The translations under genes were made by a program, and so were the position numbers. Source: Alteromonas_F sp964429915 (GTDB lineage: Bacteria > Pseudomonadota > Gammaproteobacteria > Enterobacterales > Alteromonadaceae). Taken from it: DNA of 64,000 nt. The DNA lies in contig CAYSDZ010000009.1 of the NCBI GenBank assembly GCA_964429915.1, forward strand, positions 40,573-104,572, given 5' to 3'. Position 1 is the first letter of the stretch. Every line of letters starts with the position of its first letter. The notes beneath the pieces are model-generated. The model was not told the origin of the DNA. It saw nothing but the letters and a program-made list of their open reading frames with translations, and did not search any database. Positions 16,640 through 25,970 of the stretch are shown here, piece by piece.

Positions 16640-19210
16640 TTAGAAAGCCTTGAAAGCGCTACCTGCCTCGGCTCCCGTGTTTAGTTGAAGTTTCCCTTTC
16701 GTCAAGGTATCACCACTGCCGATATACATATCTATCACTTCTTTTTTCTCGTTCAAGGTCATTAAAGCGAACTGACCTTTAAAACTTAAGTCTACAGCCT
16801 TATTTTGGTAAACGTCAGACGGGCTATCTTGGCTAACGATGTATTGGGTGCGCTCCTTGCCGTTTACATTCAGCGTTACTTTTACGCCTTTAAATGCATT
16901 GTCCTGAACGAGATATTCAATACCTTGAACTGCATAATCTTCACCTTCAGTGATCGACTCATACGCTACCACAAATGGTGCGTCCCAAGCGTCGCCCTGA
17001 CGACGTAATAGCATGGTTGGCACGTCATCGGTCGCATACTTTTTAGGCGCGCCATACGCTTTTGGAGCATCCACAATGGTAAGCTGTGTCTCGAAACCAG
17101 CAGGAATAGAAGCTTTCATACTAATATCGTGTTTAGCCAACTTAGACGCGGTAAAAACAGCTTGGAAAGCTTCATCGCTGAATTGTGACGAGCGCACATT
17201 ATCAAAAAAGTGCCACCCTGGATGGCGATACTTTTGCTGCAATGTCCAACTGCCCTTCTTAGACGCTTGATAACGTTTGCTGTCTTCTTTTAGCTTAAGT
17301 ACCTGCCCTTCTTGGCTTACCTCTACCTTGTCACCCACATTATGGTAAACATAATCATGAAACTGATTTTCGTAATCACTTTTTGCTTTGAAAATATCTA
17401 AATAATAGCCTTTGGTATCAGACAGACGAACCAATGCTAAGGTACGCTGATGCTCAGCAGGTGCTACGCGATTGAATGCATCGTTAAATGAAGACCGTGT
17501 CACTGAATAGTTTTTCGCCACCCCCTCTTCGCCCGGAAAAGGCTCACTGAGCACGGATTGCACTGGCTCGATGCCTAAGTCGATCCACCCTCCTGATGAC
17601 GCAGACGCACCGTTACTGATAACTGAGTTATGTGCAGCGAATAAGCGATAATAATTTTCGTGAATATCTGTACGATAAGTCCCCTTACCCCCATCTATCC
17701 CTAACACATAGCCTTGTCCATACAGCTCCATATCCATGCCTGACGCGTGCCCATGAATATAAGACCCACCCGCAATAAAGCTCATTAAACTATTTTTCAC
17801 GGAGTCAGTGGGACTTATATTCCGCTGAATATTCATACCGGCAAACTCTAAGCGTTTAGTGCGTGGGCGAGGACGGTCAACATCGACCTCTGCAGTAGCC
17901 TTTATTTCCTCATCGAACCATAACAACTGAGTGGGTGTGTAATAAGGAGCTGGATACCCTGATCTTGGCTTTAACACTGCTCGGTCGTACTTACCTTCGG
18001 CTACGCTAGATGCTAAATAATTACCAAAAAATGTCTGTTGGGCTTGGTTACCGTTCATCTTAGCCAAAATATAGGCTTTCTCCATCGCAAAATATTCAGT
18101 CTCGTAGTGTCTGTGACCATCACCAATAAAGGGGTATTCGCCATTAGGAAACTGCAAATCATAATACGACTTAAACGCAGCAGGAATGTTCGGGTATTTT
18201 GCGCCTAGGCCCAAAGTCGGGTCATAACGGTCCAACAGAGTCATTAGATACACGGAAAAACCAGCAACGTGAATCGAGTAGCCAAACGACTCCGGCCAAA
18301 TGTCACCATCGACCTTAAATTTTTGTGCCACACGTTTTAGCGAAGCCTGATGTTTTGTATCAACATGCGTATAGTAAGGGAGATGTTTTTTAATCTCTTC
18401 TGCATTGTCTAAGGCAAGAATGTTGTGCACCAAACTGGATGACTCTAACACCGGCCAATTGGAGTCGAGCAGACCTTTGTTCAATGCTAGCCAAATGTAG
18501 GTTTCAAAAGTTTGCTGAGCATCGTCAAAATTAAACGGTACAAGACGCTTTGAAGCAATATCGTAAACCTGACCACCCGCTTTTAAATAGTTGTAGACGA
18601 AATCATAAATAACGGGTAACTGCGCACCAATAACGCGTGCTTCATAAAGATGATCGGAAGGGAACATCCAGCTTGAATTGTATTTTCCTTCACGATGAAC
18701 AGGTAATTGCTTAAGAGCATTAATGACTGTGAAAAGAATATCAGCACCACATTTGGCGTACTTTTCCTCTTCTGTCAAAAAATACATGACCCCACAATCT
18801 ACACCGTCTTTTAGCGTATCGGCAACGGCTCTACTTTGTTGCTGTGTGCCTCCACCCTCGATTCGGAACAAGGGCAAGGTAGGCGGATTGTCTTTTCCGT
18901 TCGTCCAAACGAAAGGCAGTTTTTTTAAGGCTTCATCGCGTTCTAACACCTCGTCTCGTGCAACGCTTGCAGCCCTGCGGCCCAGTTGCAGATACAATGA
19001 CTTAGCCCAGTCTGCTGAGTTCACTTTGCGTATTATCTCGGCTCTATCTTCAGGTTTAACCCAAATAGAAGGCCGAGTCACCGCTTCTGATTGTGCAAAA
19101 AAAGGAATAATAGCAATGCTTGCAAATACGCAAACACGGCTGGATAACGATGAAAAAAGTTCGCCTAAAAGGGTTTTGACATTCATGTAACTACAACTTA
19201 TTAAATTCAT
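16640..19210 (-). CDS. Heparinase II/III-like polysaccharide lyase
   Basis: 856 residues with a Sec-type signal peptide (hydrophobic core VCVFASIAIIPFFAQSEA, cleavage near 43). Start ambiguous: the first Met at 19210 or Met9 at 19186. The N-terminal half is an alpha/alpha toroid (RPSIWVKPEDRAEIIRKVN start), the middle holds the heparinase II/III block GGSYIHGHASGMDMELYGQG (about residue 478-497) and YYRLFAAHNSVISNG with a conserved His, and the last third is a beta-sheet domain. Enzymes of this fold cleave uronic-acid-containing polysaccharides by beta-elimination in the periplasm or outside. Substrate (alginate, glycosaminoglycan, ulvan type) cannot be fixed from sequence alone. Confidence 0.85.
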   Translation of the reverse strand: MNLISCSYMNVKTLLGELFSSLSSRVCVFASIAIIPFFAQSEAVTRPSIWVKPEDRAEIIRKVNSADWAKSLYLQLGRRAASVARDEVLERDEALKKLPFVWTNGKDNPPTLPLFRIEGGGTQQQSRAVADTLKDGVDCGVMYFLTEEEKYAKCGADILFTVINALKQLPVHREGKYNSSWMFPSDHLYEARVIGAQLPVIYDFVYNYLKAGGQVYDIASKRLVPFNFDDAQQTFETYIWLALNKGLLDSNWPVLESSSLVHNILALDNAEEIKKHLPYYTHVDTKHQASLKRVAQKFKVDGDIWPESFGYSIHVAGFSVYLMTLLDRYDPTLGLGAKYPNIPAAFKSYYDLQFPNGEYPFIGDGHRHYETEYFAMEKAYILAKMNGNQAQQTFFGNYLASSVAEGKYDRAVLKPRSGYPAPYYTPTQLLWFDEEIKATAEVDVDRPRPRTKRLEFAGMNIQRNISPTDSVKNSLMSFIAGGSYIHGHASGMDMELYGQGYVLGIDGGKGTYRTDIHENYYRLFAAHNSVISNGASASSGGWIDLGIEPVQSVLSEPFPGEEGVAKNYSVTRSSFNDAFNRVAPAEHQRTLALVRLSDTKGYYLDIFKAKSDYENQFHDYVYHNVGDKVEVSQEGQVLKLKEDSKRYQASKKGSWTLQQKYRHPGWHFFDNVRSSQFSDEAFQAVFTASKLAKHDISMKASIPAGFETQLTIVDAPKAYGAPKKYATDDVPTMLLRRQGDAWDAPFVVAYESITEGEDYAVQGIEYLVQDNAFKGVKVTLNVNGKERTQYIVSQDSPSDVYQNKAVDLSFKGQFALMTLNEKKEVIDMYIGSGDTLTKGKLQLNTGAEAGSAFKAF

Positions 19211-19325
19211 TTCACAATTAGTTTACCAAACACAGATTCGTTAAAAAACGTCATTGATCGTTAATAATCATCATATTGTTTGATACTGATTGGTTAAGTG
19301 TAGTGCAAAACGCTAGGTTCTGAAA

Positions 19326-19814
19326 TTAAGTAGGCCTATTATTGGTTGAATAATATACCCGTAAGGTCACCCATCCTGTCGGACTATGCTCAGAGCGAGT
19401 TAACACCAGCATGACCCGTCCTTGAAACACAAAAGCATTAAGCTGTTTCTGTTTAGGGACACCTTTTAACTTAAAGGTACGAATGAGAATAGCCATATCG
19501 TCAAATACTTCCACGTTTTCGATAGCCGTTGATTGGTCGTCAAAAAAAACTAACTGGTATTGACGAAACAGTGCTGTTAGCTGCTCTTTCATGTCGTTAT
19601 GACCATATTGCCATGATTCCCATGACAGTGCTTTGACTACCTTTAGGTGGTGATACGTTAAAATTTTATCGACGTCTTGTTCGACAAACGCTTGGCGCAC
19701 TTGAATGCCTGTTTGTCGAATTGCTTCCATTTCTTGATTTGTAGGCTGTGCGCTGTAGCCGAAAAAGCTCACTAATGCACACAAACGTAGGCTGTTTTTG
19801 AATATATTGACCAT
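19326..19814 (-). CDS. Secreted NTF2/SnoaL-like protein
   Basis: About 162 residues. The ATG at complement 19812-19814 is chosen over the preceding GTG because AGAAGAGA lies upstream. A signal peptide (about 1-22, LRLCALVSFFGYSAQ) is followed by a compact alpha+beta domain: helix TGIQVRQAFVEQDVDKILTYH, then VEVFDDMAILIRTFKLKG and WVTLRVYYS strands, as in DUF4440/SnoaL-like proteins. It probably forms a cone-shaped small-molecule pocket in the periplasm. No function is known. It stands alone between the lyase and the AraC regulator, same strand. Confidence 0.7.
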   Translation of the reverse strand: MVNIFKNSLRLCALVSFFGYSAQPTNQEMEAIRQTGIQVRQAFVEQDVDKILTYHHLKVVKALSWESWQYGHNDMKEQLTALFRQYQLVFFDDQSTAIENVEVFDDMAILIRTFKLKGVPKQKQLNAFVFQGRVMLVLTRSEHSPTGWVTLRVYYSTNNRPT

Positions 19815-19890
19815 CACTATTCTCTTCTATTCAGGGTAAGTATTAATGACAGAGGAAGCATATCGGTGTGGCGTAGCGAAAACGTCCCGT

Positions 19891-21017
19891 CTAATTAGCG
19901 AGTACTTTTTTTCGGTAAGCTGAAGGGGTCATACCAGTTATTTTTTTAAACGCCGTGTTAAATGCTGACTTGGAGTTAAACCCGACAGCAAGCGCTAGTT
20001 CTAAAATGGTCTGGTGAGAAGACGATTTTAATTTTTGTTTTACTTTTCAATTCGATACTGAGTGACAAAGTCATAGAACGTTGTGTGCAATTCCTGATTC
20101 AAAACTTGGGTCACATAATAAGGTTTTTCACCGATACTTGAGGCGAGTTTAGGTAAAGAGATAGTGTTGGAACACAATAGCTCATTCAACGCATCGGTAT
20201 CATCTAATTTCTTTAAAATACGAGAACGCGATGGTTTATCTAGCGGAACCTTAGCATATTTTTTATTCTCTGTTTTATCTAGCTGATGACTCTTTTGTGG
20301 CGTCACTAAGTAGTGAAAGAGTAAAAAGAGTGACACTAAAGCGATTAAGGCATCGAACAGAACCAGTATGCCACTTAAAAGCGCGCCAGAACTCCATAAC
20401 CATATGTTCAATGTGCGCATAATATTTAACGACCATGTCGTATATAACAGCACAATAAGTACACGTAATATACGCAATGAAGGCTGTGACAGTTGGGAAA
20501 AGGCGTGTTTAGCCAAGCTCGTTTCATTTTTCAGCAGGGCGACACAGCGAAAAAGGTAAAATGGAACCTGAACAGCAAACAAGCCCACAGCAAGTAACAA
20601 TGTAATATGTATGATATTTCCGAATGATGGGCTGACTGAATAGTGAAAAAATACGCTTGATGAAATGAATAACGGTATGGTGAGTATCGTTCCCACAATG
20701 ACAATACCTATATGAAACATCAATAAGGGCGGTACAGGAGAGGCGGTAGCTTTGGGCTTTACCGCACGTGCAAAGTTCCACAAACAGGGAGCAAGTAAAT
20801 AGGACGAGCTAATCAAGAGACATAGCCAAACCCAATGCGTCGGTGGTTTACCATAGTGCAGCAACCATTCACAAGCAAAACCAAACGCATCTATGCATAA
20901 AAACATGCATAAGTAACGATAACCGGATTGTTTGTTTTTGCGTAATACCGAGACAAACAGAATATTCAGTAAACTCGCGGCAAACAAAGCGGAGCTTTGC
21001 AATGGCTCAATCAACAT
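19891..21017 (-). pseudogene. Membrane AraC-type regulator with a one-base frameshift
   Basis: The reading frame from 21017 gives 325 residues: seven hydrophobic segments (about 1-235) and the beginning of an AraC helix-turn-helix domain (LPKLASSIGEKPYYVTQVLN), ending early as YRIEK and a stop at 20040-20042. The missing second half continues two frames over: KQKLKSSSHQTILELALAVG, then FNSKSAFNTAFKKITGMTPSAYRKK, to a stop at 19891-19893. One missing A in the GAAAAG run (complement 20043-20048) explains it; adding it restores IEKVKQKL. Either a recent loss or a sequencing error. Divergent from the dehydrogenase gene at 21143. Confidence 0.85.
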
Positions 21018-21142
21018 TGTAAACGCCTCCTGCTACGAAACCGATAATGCCAATAAGATACTAAAAAAAAGCGATACTAAGCTTTGGAGCGATTATCTTG
21101 AGGTATATACTAAATTAATAATAAACGATAAGTGATAAAAAG

Positions 21143-22156
21143 ATGGAACAGGTTAAAACCATTTATGCTGAAGAAATGCAGCGCGTACTGAACACTCTTT
21201 TTGTGAAAAATAATTTTAACAGCAAACAAGCAGAATGTTTGGCAGAGGTTCACACAGAAAATACGTTAAACGGCGTTTTTTCTCATGGCATTAATCGTGT
21301 CCCCCAATTTATTCAATGCGTCAAAGAAGGGTTTGTTAACCCTCAGGCTCAAGCAAAGAAAATAGAACAGTTTGGCAGTATAGAGCGCTGGGATGGGTGT
21401 AGTGCATCAGGCGTACTCAATGCAATCTCCTGTACTCATCGTGCGATTGAACTGGCGCGCGATAACGGAATGGGCTTAGTCGCGCTACGAAACACCAACC
21501 ACTGGATGAGAGCAGGATATTACGGCTGGCTTGCCGCTCAACATGGTTGTATAGGGATTCTATTTACAAATACCAAAGCGAATATGCCAGCTTGGGGTGG
21601 AAAAGAAAATCGGCTTGGCAACAACCCATTGGTGGTGTCGATTCCAAAAGAGTCAGGCCATATTGTCTTAGATATGGCGTTGTCGCAATTTTCGTTTGGG
21701 AAAATACATGAATACGCACTTAACGATGCACCATTACCTTTTCACGGAGGATGGGACGAGAATTATGAAATTACGACCAAGCCAGAATCCATATTGGCCA
21801 CTGAAAGCGGAATACCTATTGGTTATTGGAAGGGGTCTGCACTTTCAATGGTGCTCGACATGCTAGCCACCCTGCTGGCAGCAGGAAACTCGACATATCA
21901 AGTTGAAAAAATTGAACAGGAAACGAATGTTTCTCAAGTGTTTTTATGTATCGACACAAACACGTTTCACGACAAACACCTACAGCAAAACTTACTCCAA
22001 GAAATCATTGACTATACTGCATCGGCAACCCCCACTGATCAAAATCAGCAAATCTATTACCCCGGTCAGCGAGCCATGGCCACTAAACAACGTAATTTGT
22101 CACAGGGTATGGCCGTAAACAACGCCATATGGGAAGAAGTGCTCAGCTTGTTATAA
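21143..22156 (+). CDS. dlgD: 2,3-diketo-L-gulonate reductase / YiaK-like dehydrogenase
   Basis: 337 residues, the normal length of the malate/L-lactate dehydrogenase-2 family. It is an NAD(P)H-dependent reductase of the YiaK branch, reducing 2,3-diketo-L-gulonate to 3-dehydro-L-gulonate. Visible motifs: FSHGINRVPQFI near the start, RNTNHWMRAGYYG with the catalytic His, FTNTKANMPAWGG, LGNNPLVVSIP, and MALSQFSFGKI. The nucleotide-binding fold of this family is not Rossmann, and no GxGxxG is expected. Divergent from the frameshifted AraC regulator, which may have controlled it. A sole copy without the transport genes usual in the E. coli yia operon. Confidence 0.85.
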   Translation: MEQVKTIYAEEMQRVLNTLFVKNNFNSKQAECLAEVHTENTLNGVFSHGINRVPQFIQCVKEGFVNPQAQAKKIEQFGSIERWDGCSASGVLNAISCTHRAIELARDNGMGLVALRNTNHWMRAGYYGWLAAQHGCIGILFTNTKANMPAWGGKENRLGNNPLVVSIPKESGHIVLDMALSQFSFGKIHEYALNDAPLPFHGGWDENYEITTKPESILATESGIPIGYWKGSALSMVLDMLATLLAAGNSTYQVEKIEQETNVSQVFLCIDTNTFHDKHLQQNLLQEIIDYTASATPTDQNQQIYYPGQRAMATKQRNLSQGMAVNNAIWEEVLSLL

Positions 22157-22256
22157 GCATTAATGGCATGACTTGGCGAAGTGATACGTAAACAAATCTA
22201 AACCTTTCCTGTAAAAGACGCGTAACAATCTTACTGTTCGAATACGGGTAGATTTT

Positions 22257-22673
22257 ATGGTCATAAACAAAAAAAACCTCGTTTTGCTTTTCACAGCTTT
22301 TACTGTTTTTTCGTGTGGCGAACCTCAAAATGAAAGGCTGGAAGGGGTTGCGTTAAGCGATAAAAACGGAACTGACTTACTTGCAGAATCACTTTTTTGT
22401 TCAGGTTCTACGTCAGTTTTAAAAGACGCATCAGTTGATACCTATGATGAATTGATGGGTTGGCAAGCGACGTTTGAACGGATTTCTTCAAATGCAAAGC
22501 AAAGTGCCATGTCGTTCGCTAATAATGACAGTGCCTTAGTGGAGCGCAGGCTTGCCGAAATCAAGCAACAAGTTCAGCAGAACATTAACCGCATTGACGC
22601 AAAAGACAATCGCACAGGCATGAAAAATCTTGTGAAAGAAACGTTAGCACAGTGTACCGGGTTTGCTAAATAA
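22257..22673 (+). CDS. Small lipoprotein of unknown function
   Basis: 138 residues. The N-terminus has a lipoprotein signal (LLFTAFTVFSCG, lipid-anchored Cys20). The mature part is mostly polar and helical, with two short Cys-containing segments (LFCSGSTS and LAQCTGF) that might form a disulphide, and an alternating K/Q-rich helix (about 85-115). I do not recognise a family. It ends 21 bp before the methyltransferase gene on the same strand, so the two may be co-transcribed. Confidence 0.65.
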   Translation: MVINKKNLVLLFTAFTVFSCGEPQNERLEGVALSDKNGTDLLAESLFCSGSTSVLKDASVDTYDELMGWQATFERISSNAKQSAMSFANNDSALVERRLAEIKQQVQQNINRIDAKDNRTGMKNLVKETLAQCTGFAK

Positions 22674-22694
22674 GCTTGTTGTCTCAAACGCCTT

Positions 22695-23477
22695 ATGATT
22701 TCGAAAGATACACTCAGCCAAACTGCATCAGATAACCCTACCCTAAGGCCGGATGAAATCGAGAAATTTGATCGATTGGCAAAAGAGTGGTGGGATGAAA
22801 ATGGAAAAATGAAGTCTGCTCTGTCCTTCAACAAGGCGAGACTGACTTACATTAAGTCACAAATTTGTCAGCATTTTGAACGGCCTACTGATGAAGTTAA
22901 TGCGCTATCTGGACTGAGTCTATTAGATGTCGGTTCGGGAGGCGGTCTACTTAGCGAACCCCTTGCTCAATCAGGTGCTTCGGTAACAGGGATTGATGCA
23001 AGCGCAGTGAGCGTGGAAGTCGCTCGACGACATGCCATAATGACCAATACTTCAAACGTTCACTACGAACACGCTTTATCGAAAGACTTAGTTGAGCGTG
23101 GCAAAACCTATGATATTGTTATTAATGCTGAAGTCGTGGAGCATGTTAACGACCAAGCTACGTTGATTAAAGAGTGTATTGCGTTAGTTAAACCTGGTGG
23201 CTTATTTGTAGTGGCGACCTTGAATAAAACGATAAAATCGTTTTTTATCGCGATTGTCGGGGCTGAGTATGTTATGCGCTACCTTCCTATTGGCACGCAT
23301 AGCTGGTCATTCTTTGTGAAACCTAACACCCTTAAAGCATGGGCTTATAACCATAAATGCTCACTGACAAATGAAACAGGGATGGCGCTGAATCCGCTCA
23401 CTGGTCAGTGGCGCTATACGACAGATATGTCAGTCAACTATTGTTTGTGTTTTAGTAAGCCTCCTCGAGTCGAATAA
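22695..23477 (+). CDS. ubiG: UbiG-like SAM methyltransferase (3-demethylubiquinol 3-O-methyltransferase)
   Basis: 260 residues. Class I methyltransferase with motif I LLDVGSGGGLLSEPLAQSGA (about residue 75-94), acidic residue after the second strand in VTGIDAS, and INAEVVEHV. The N-terminal IEKFDRLAKEWWDENGKMKS and the GTHSWSFFVKP loop are UbiG markers; UbiG methylates the O5 and O6 positions of the ubiquinone ring. The flanks (KARLTYIKSQI) look more like the alphaproteobacterial than the enterobacterial form. A paralog elsewhere is possible, so the ubiquinone role is probable, not certain. Confidence 0.82.
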   Translation: MISKDTLSQTASDNPTLRPDEIEKFDRLAKEWWDENGKMKSALSFNKARLTYIKSQICQHFERPTDEVNALSGLSLLDVGSGGGLLSEPLAQSGASVTGIDASAVSVEVARRHAIMTNTSNVHYEHALSKDLVERGKTYDIVINAEVVEHVNDQATLIKECIALVKPGGLFVVATLNKTIKSFFIAIVGAEYVMRYLPIGTHSWSFFVKPNTLKAWAYNHKCSLTNETGMALNPLTGQWRYTTDMSVNYCLCFSKPPRVE

Positions 23478-23584
23478 GCAATAAATATCACAATTTAATA
23501 ACAAGCGTATTTTAATGGTAAGTTATTTAGACTTGGCTAGGTCTTATAATCACATCATAAATGTCTTATTACGGAGAGTTTGTT

Positions 23585-24523
23585 ATGCCAGACATTGATT
23601 CGCAAAGCCGTACCACTTTATGGCTACCTAACTTGTTAAAATTGAGTTTTTTCTTGTCATTGACACTTAGTATGATAGCCAATGCTAAAGGCGATATTCA
23701 TGACCGATGGGGGGTGCACAACGCCGATTCATCTCAAGTGGTCAACCATAAGCCAATGAACAGCATTCTAACCTTTATTGCCGTGCCGCAAGATACGACT
23801 CAATATAATTTATCCAACCTTAATCAACGTGTGTTGAACTATATGGGCAAATATCAGGATTTTCTGGAAACGGTGCCTGTCTCTGAACTGAACAAAGACG
23901 AACAGTTGGCGTTTTGGCTCAACCTCTATAATGTCTCGGTCATCAAAAAGATGGGAGAGAACACAAAACAGGCAAAAAAACTCAAAAAACTACGCGGTAC
24001 CCCAGGTGATGCAGGCGAATGGTGGGCAGAAAAAAATATTCAGGTAGAGGGAGTTGTGCTTTCGCTAGAAGATATAGAGCAGCATATTCTAGCTCGTCAT
24101 TGGCAGGATCCTTTATTCATTTATGGTTTGTTTTACGGTGTTAGTGGTGATGCATTTTCATCAAGCGTTGCTTTTACGGGTAACAACGTACAACGCCAAT
24201 TAAAAGCAATGGCACGGCATTTTATCAACGACAAATCAAACATAAAAGTGAAGCGAGGCGAAGCCAGAGTTTCTAGTCTTTTAGCGTGGAATAAAGCGTC
24301 TGTATTCAACGGCAGCGACACTGCTATGTTACAACACATAAAAGAATTCGCGAACGAGAAAACAGCAAGCCAACTTGCTGATGTTTCTAAAGTGAGTGAT
24401 AAGCACAAATTTAACTGGAGAAGCGCAATTTACACTCCGCCGGCTAGCAGAGATGCACTTGGAAATGGCGGTGGTGGATACAGTAACAGCGGTGGCGGTG
24501 GTGGATACAGCGGCGGCTCATAA
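23585..24523 (+). CDS. DUF547 domain protein with glycine-rich tail
   Basis: 312 residues from the ATG at 23585, placed after TACGGAGAG; an upstream ATG at 23561 would put the ribosome site inside the gene. A signal peptide (LLKLSFFLSLTLSMIANAKG) is followed by a DUF547 domain (about 90-240) with LAFWLNLYNVSVIKKM, the conserved SLEDIEQHIL, and DPLFIYGLFYG. The last 25 residues are a Gly-Gly-Gly-Tyr/Ser repeat (GGGGYSNSGGGGGYSGGS), unusual for the family. The function of DUF547 is unknown. The gene's 3' end overlaps the start region of the next gene. Confidence 0.8.
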   Translation: MPDIDSQSRTTLWLPNLLKLSFFLSLTLSMIANAKGDIHDRWGVHNADSSQVVNHKPMNSILTFIAVPQDTTQYNLSNLNQRVLNYMGKYQDFLETVPVSELNKDEQLAFWLNLYNVSVIKKMGENTKQAKKLKKLRGTPGDAGEWWAEKNIQVEGVVLSLEDIEQHILARHWQDPLFIYGLFYGVSGDAFSSSVAFTGNNVQRQLKAMARHFINDKSNIKVKRGEARVSSLLAWNKASVFNGSDTAMLQHIKEFANEKTASQLADVSKVSDKHKFNWRSAIYTPPASRDALGNGGGGYSNSGGGGGYSGGS

Positions 24524-25970
24524 GGCACAAAACCGAACATCACGATTATTGGCAAGTCTCTCGTGCTTGCTAATAATTGTGATGCTCTTTACACCTCAGT
24601 TCGACTATTCTCTTCCTTTTTCTTCGTTTTGGACCAGTATCAATGTAGTCGTCATGATGCTAGCAGGGGCGGTATTTGTTCGTCTTTTTTACCCCCTGAA
24701 TTTTCAATATTCTATAAGAATAATTATTCTTATGGGTATTTTACTTCGCTTACTCTTTATCGTTGGTCCGCCTGTTTTAGAAGATGATATGTACCGTTAT
24801 TTTTTTGATGGCAGTTTAGCGACTCACAGTATGAATCCGTTTGAGCATCGCCCCGCTGATGCTTACACATCAATCGAAAAAGGGATTGAAAAAGACAGAG
24901 TCATAGAAGCAAATGATGCTCTTGCCTATTTACATAAAATTGACCACTTCAAACGTGTCGCCTATCCCTCACTAACCACAATATACCCTCTCACTGCCCA
25001 AGCTTTTTTTGCGCTAAGTGCACTTATTGAAGAGTTTAATTTAACAGCGTGGCGATTTTTATTATTCTTAGTTGAACTGTCCACTCTCTTTCTTCTATAT
25101 CAATTGCTCTTAATATTAAAACAACCACCTGCGTGGGTAATGGCATACTGGTTAAACCCAATTGTAATAACCGAAGGTATCAATGCAGCACACATGGATG
25201 TGCTATTAGTACCATTTTTATTAATGGCATTTTTAGCGCTTTACCATTCAAGAATAAAATCATCGGCGGTGTGTTTAGGATTAGCAGTAGGAGTCAAAAT
25301 TTGGCCGTTGCTTCTAGCTCCACTTTTTCTTATCCACGTTATCAAGCAAGCAGGATTAAAAAAAAGCCTTGTTTTTTTAATTATCTGTTCATTAACCTGT
25401 GCTCTTGTTTTGCTGCCTTTGTTTCTTGCACTAACGCCTCATGCCGGTGTTGTTAACTACTCTCAGCAATGGCACGTGAATAGTTTTTTATTTAGCATTT
25501 TAAATAGCACATTGGTTGCCATTGATAAGCTTTTTGATGAAAGCTATGTCTCGATGAGGTTTTTGGCTCGCATGATTGTGGCAGGAGGTGTGTGCTTTTT
25601 TATTTTATCGTGCGGATATCGATTATTATTACAAACGAAAGAAAATGAGATGGCCTTATTCTATTCAACATTGCGCTACAGCTTTTGGGCTGCGCTGATC
25701 TTGTTCTTATTATCTCCTACCGGTTATCCTTGGTATGCGTTTTGGTTTTTACCTTTGTTCGTTTTGACCGCTGACGAGCGAAGCAAACCTATTGTGGTAT
25801 TTTCATTTACCTTACCACTCTATGATTTACGCTATATCGTCCAGAAAATCGACTATGCTGATTACTGGCAGTGGTTGTTAGTAACTTGCACCTTTTTACC
25901 TATCATTGTGCTGCTGTTTGCAACACAGCTTCCCTATTTTCGAAAAATCGATGCCAAAATTCAGCCGTAG
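24465..25970 (+). CDS. Membrane glycosyltransferase (GT87/mannosyltransferase-like)
   Basis: About 501 residues with at least nine transmembrane helices. The DDMYRYFFDG motif shortly after the second helix, with the preceding PPVLE, is typical of polyprenyl-phosphate-sugar dependent GT-C enzymes; the Asp pair is the likely catalytic base. The start is uncertain: in-frame starts (ATG 24453 and 24465, GTGs around 24470-24510) all lie within the glycine-rich tail of the preceding gene in another frame, so an overlap or coupled start is likely. Its 3' end overlaps the convergent beta-lactamase-like gene by about 68 bp. Acceptor unknown; it probably decorates a cell-surface glycan. Confidence 0.72.
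   Translation: MAVVDTVTAVAVVDTAAAHKAQNRTSRLLASLSCLLIIVMLFTPQFDYSLPFSSFWTSINVVVMMLAGAVFVRLFYPLNFQYSIRIIILMGILLRLLFIVGPPVLEDDMYRYFFDGSLATHSMNPFEHRPADAYTSIEKGIEKDRVIEANDALAYLHKIDHFKRVAYPSLTTIYPLTAQAFFALSALIEEFNLTAWRFLLFLVELSTLFLLYQLLLILKQPPAWVMAYWLNPIVITEGINAAHMDVLLVPFLLMAFLALYHSRIKSSAVCLGLAVGVKIWPLLLAPLFLIHVIKQAGLKKSLVFLIICSLTCALVLLPLFLALTPHAGVVNYSQQWHVNSFLFSILNSTLVAIDKLFDESYVSMRFLARMIVAGGVCFFILSCGYRLLLQTKENEMALFYSTLRYSFWAALILFLLSPTGYPWYAFWFLPLFVLTADERSKPIVVFSFTLPLYDLRYIVQKIDYADYWQWLLVTCTFLPIIVLLFATQLPYFRKIDAKIQP

Noticed and set aside
18723..19190. Plus-strand frame across the lyase gene
   Set aside because: It is a shadow of the lyase coding sequence with Ser/Arg-rich low-information product and no start context.
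20040..20048. Programmed frameshift in the AraC gene
   Set aside because: The site is a short A run, not a known slippery heptamer with a downstream structure; a one-base loss or sequencing error is simpler.
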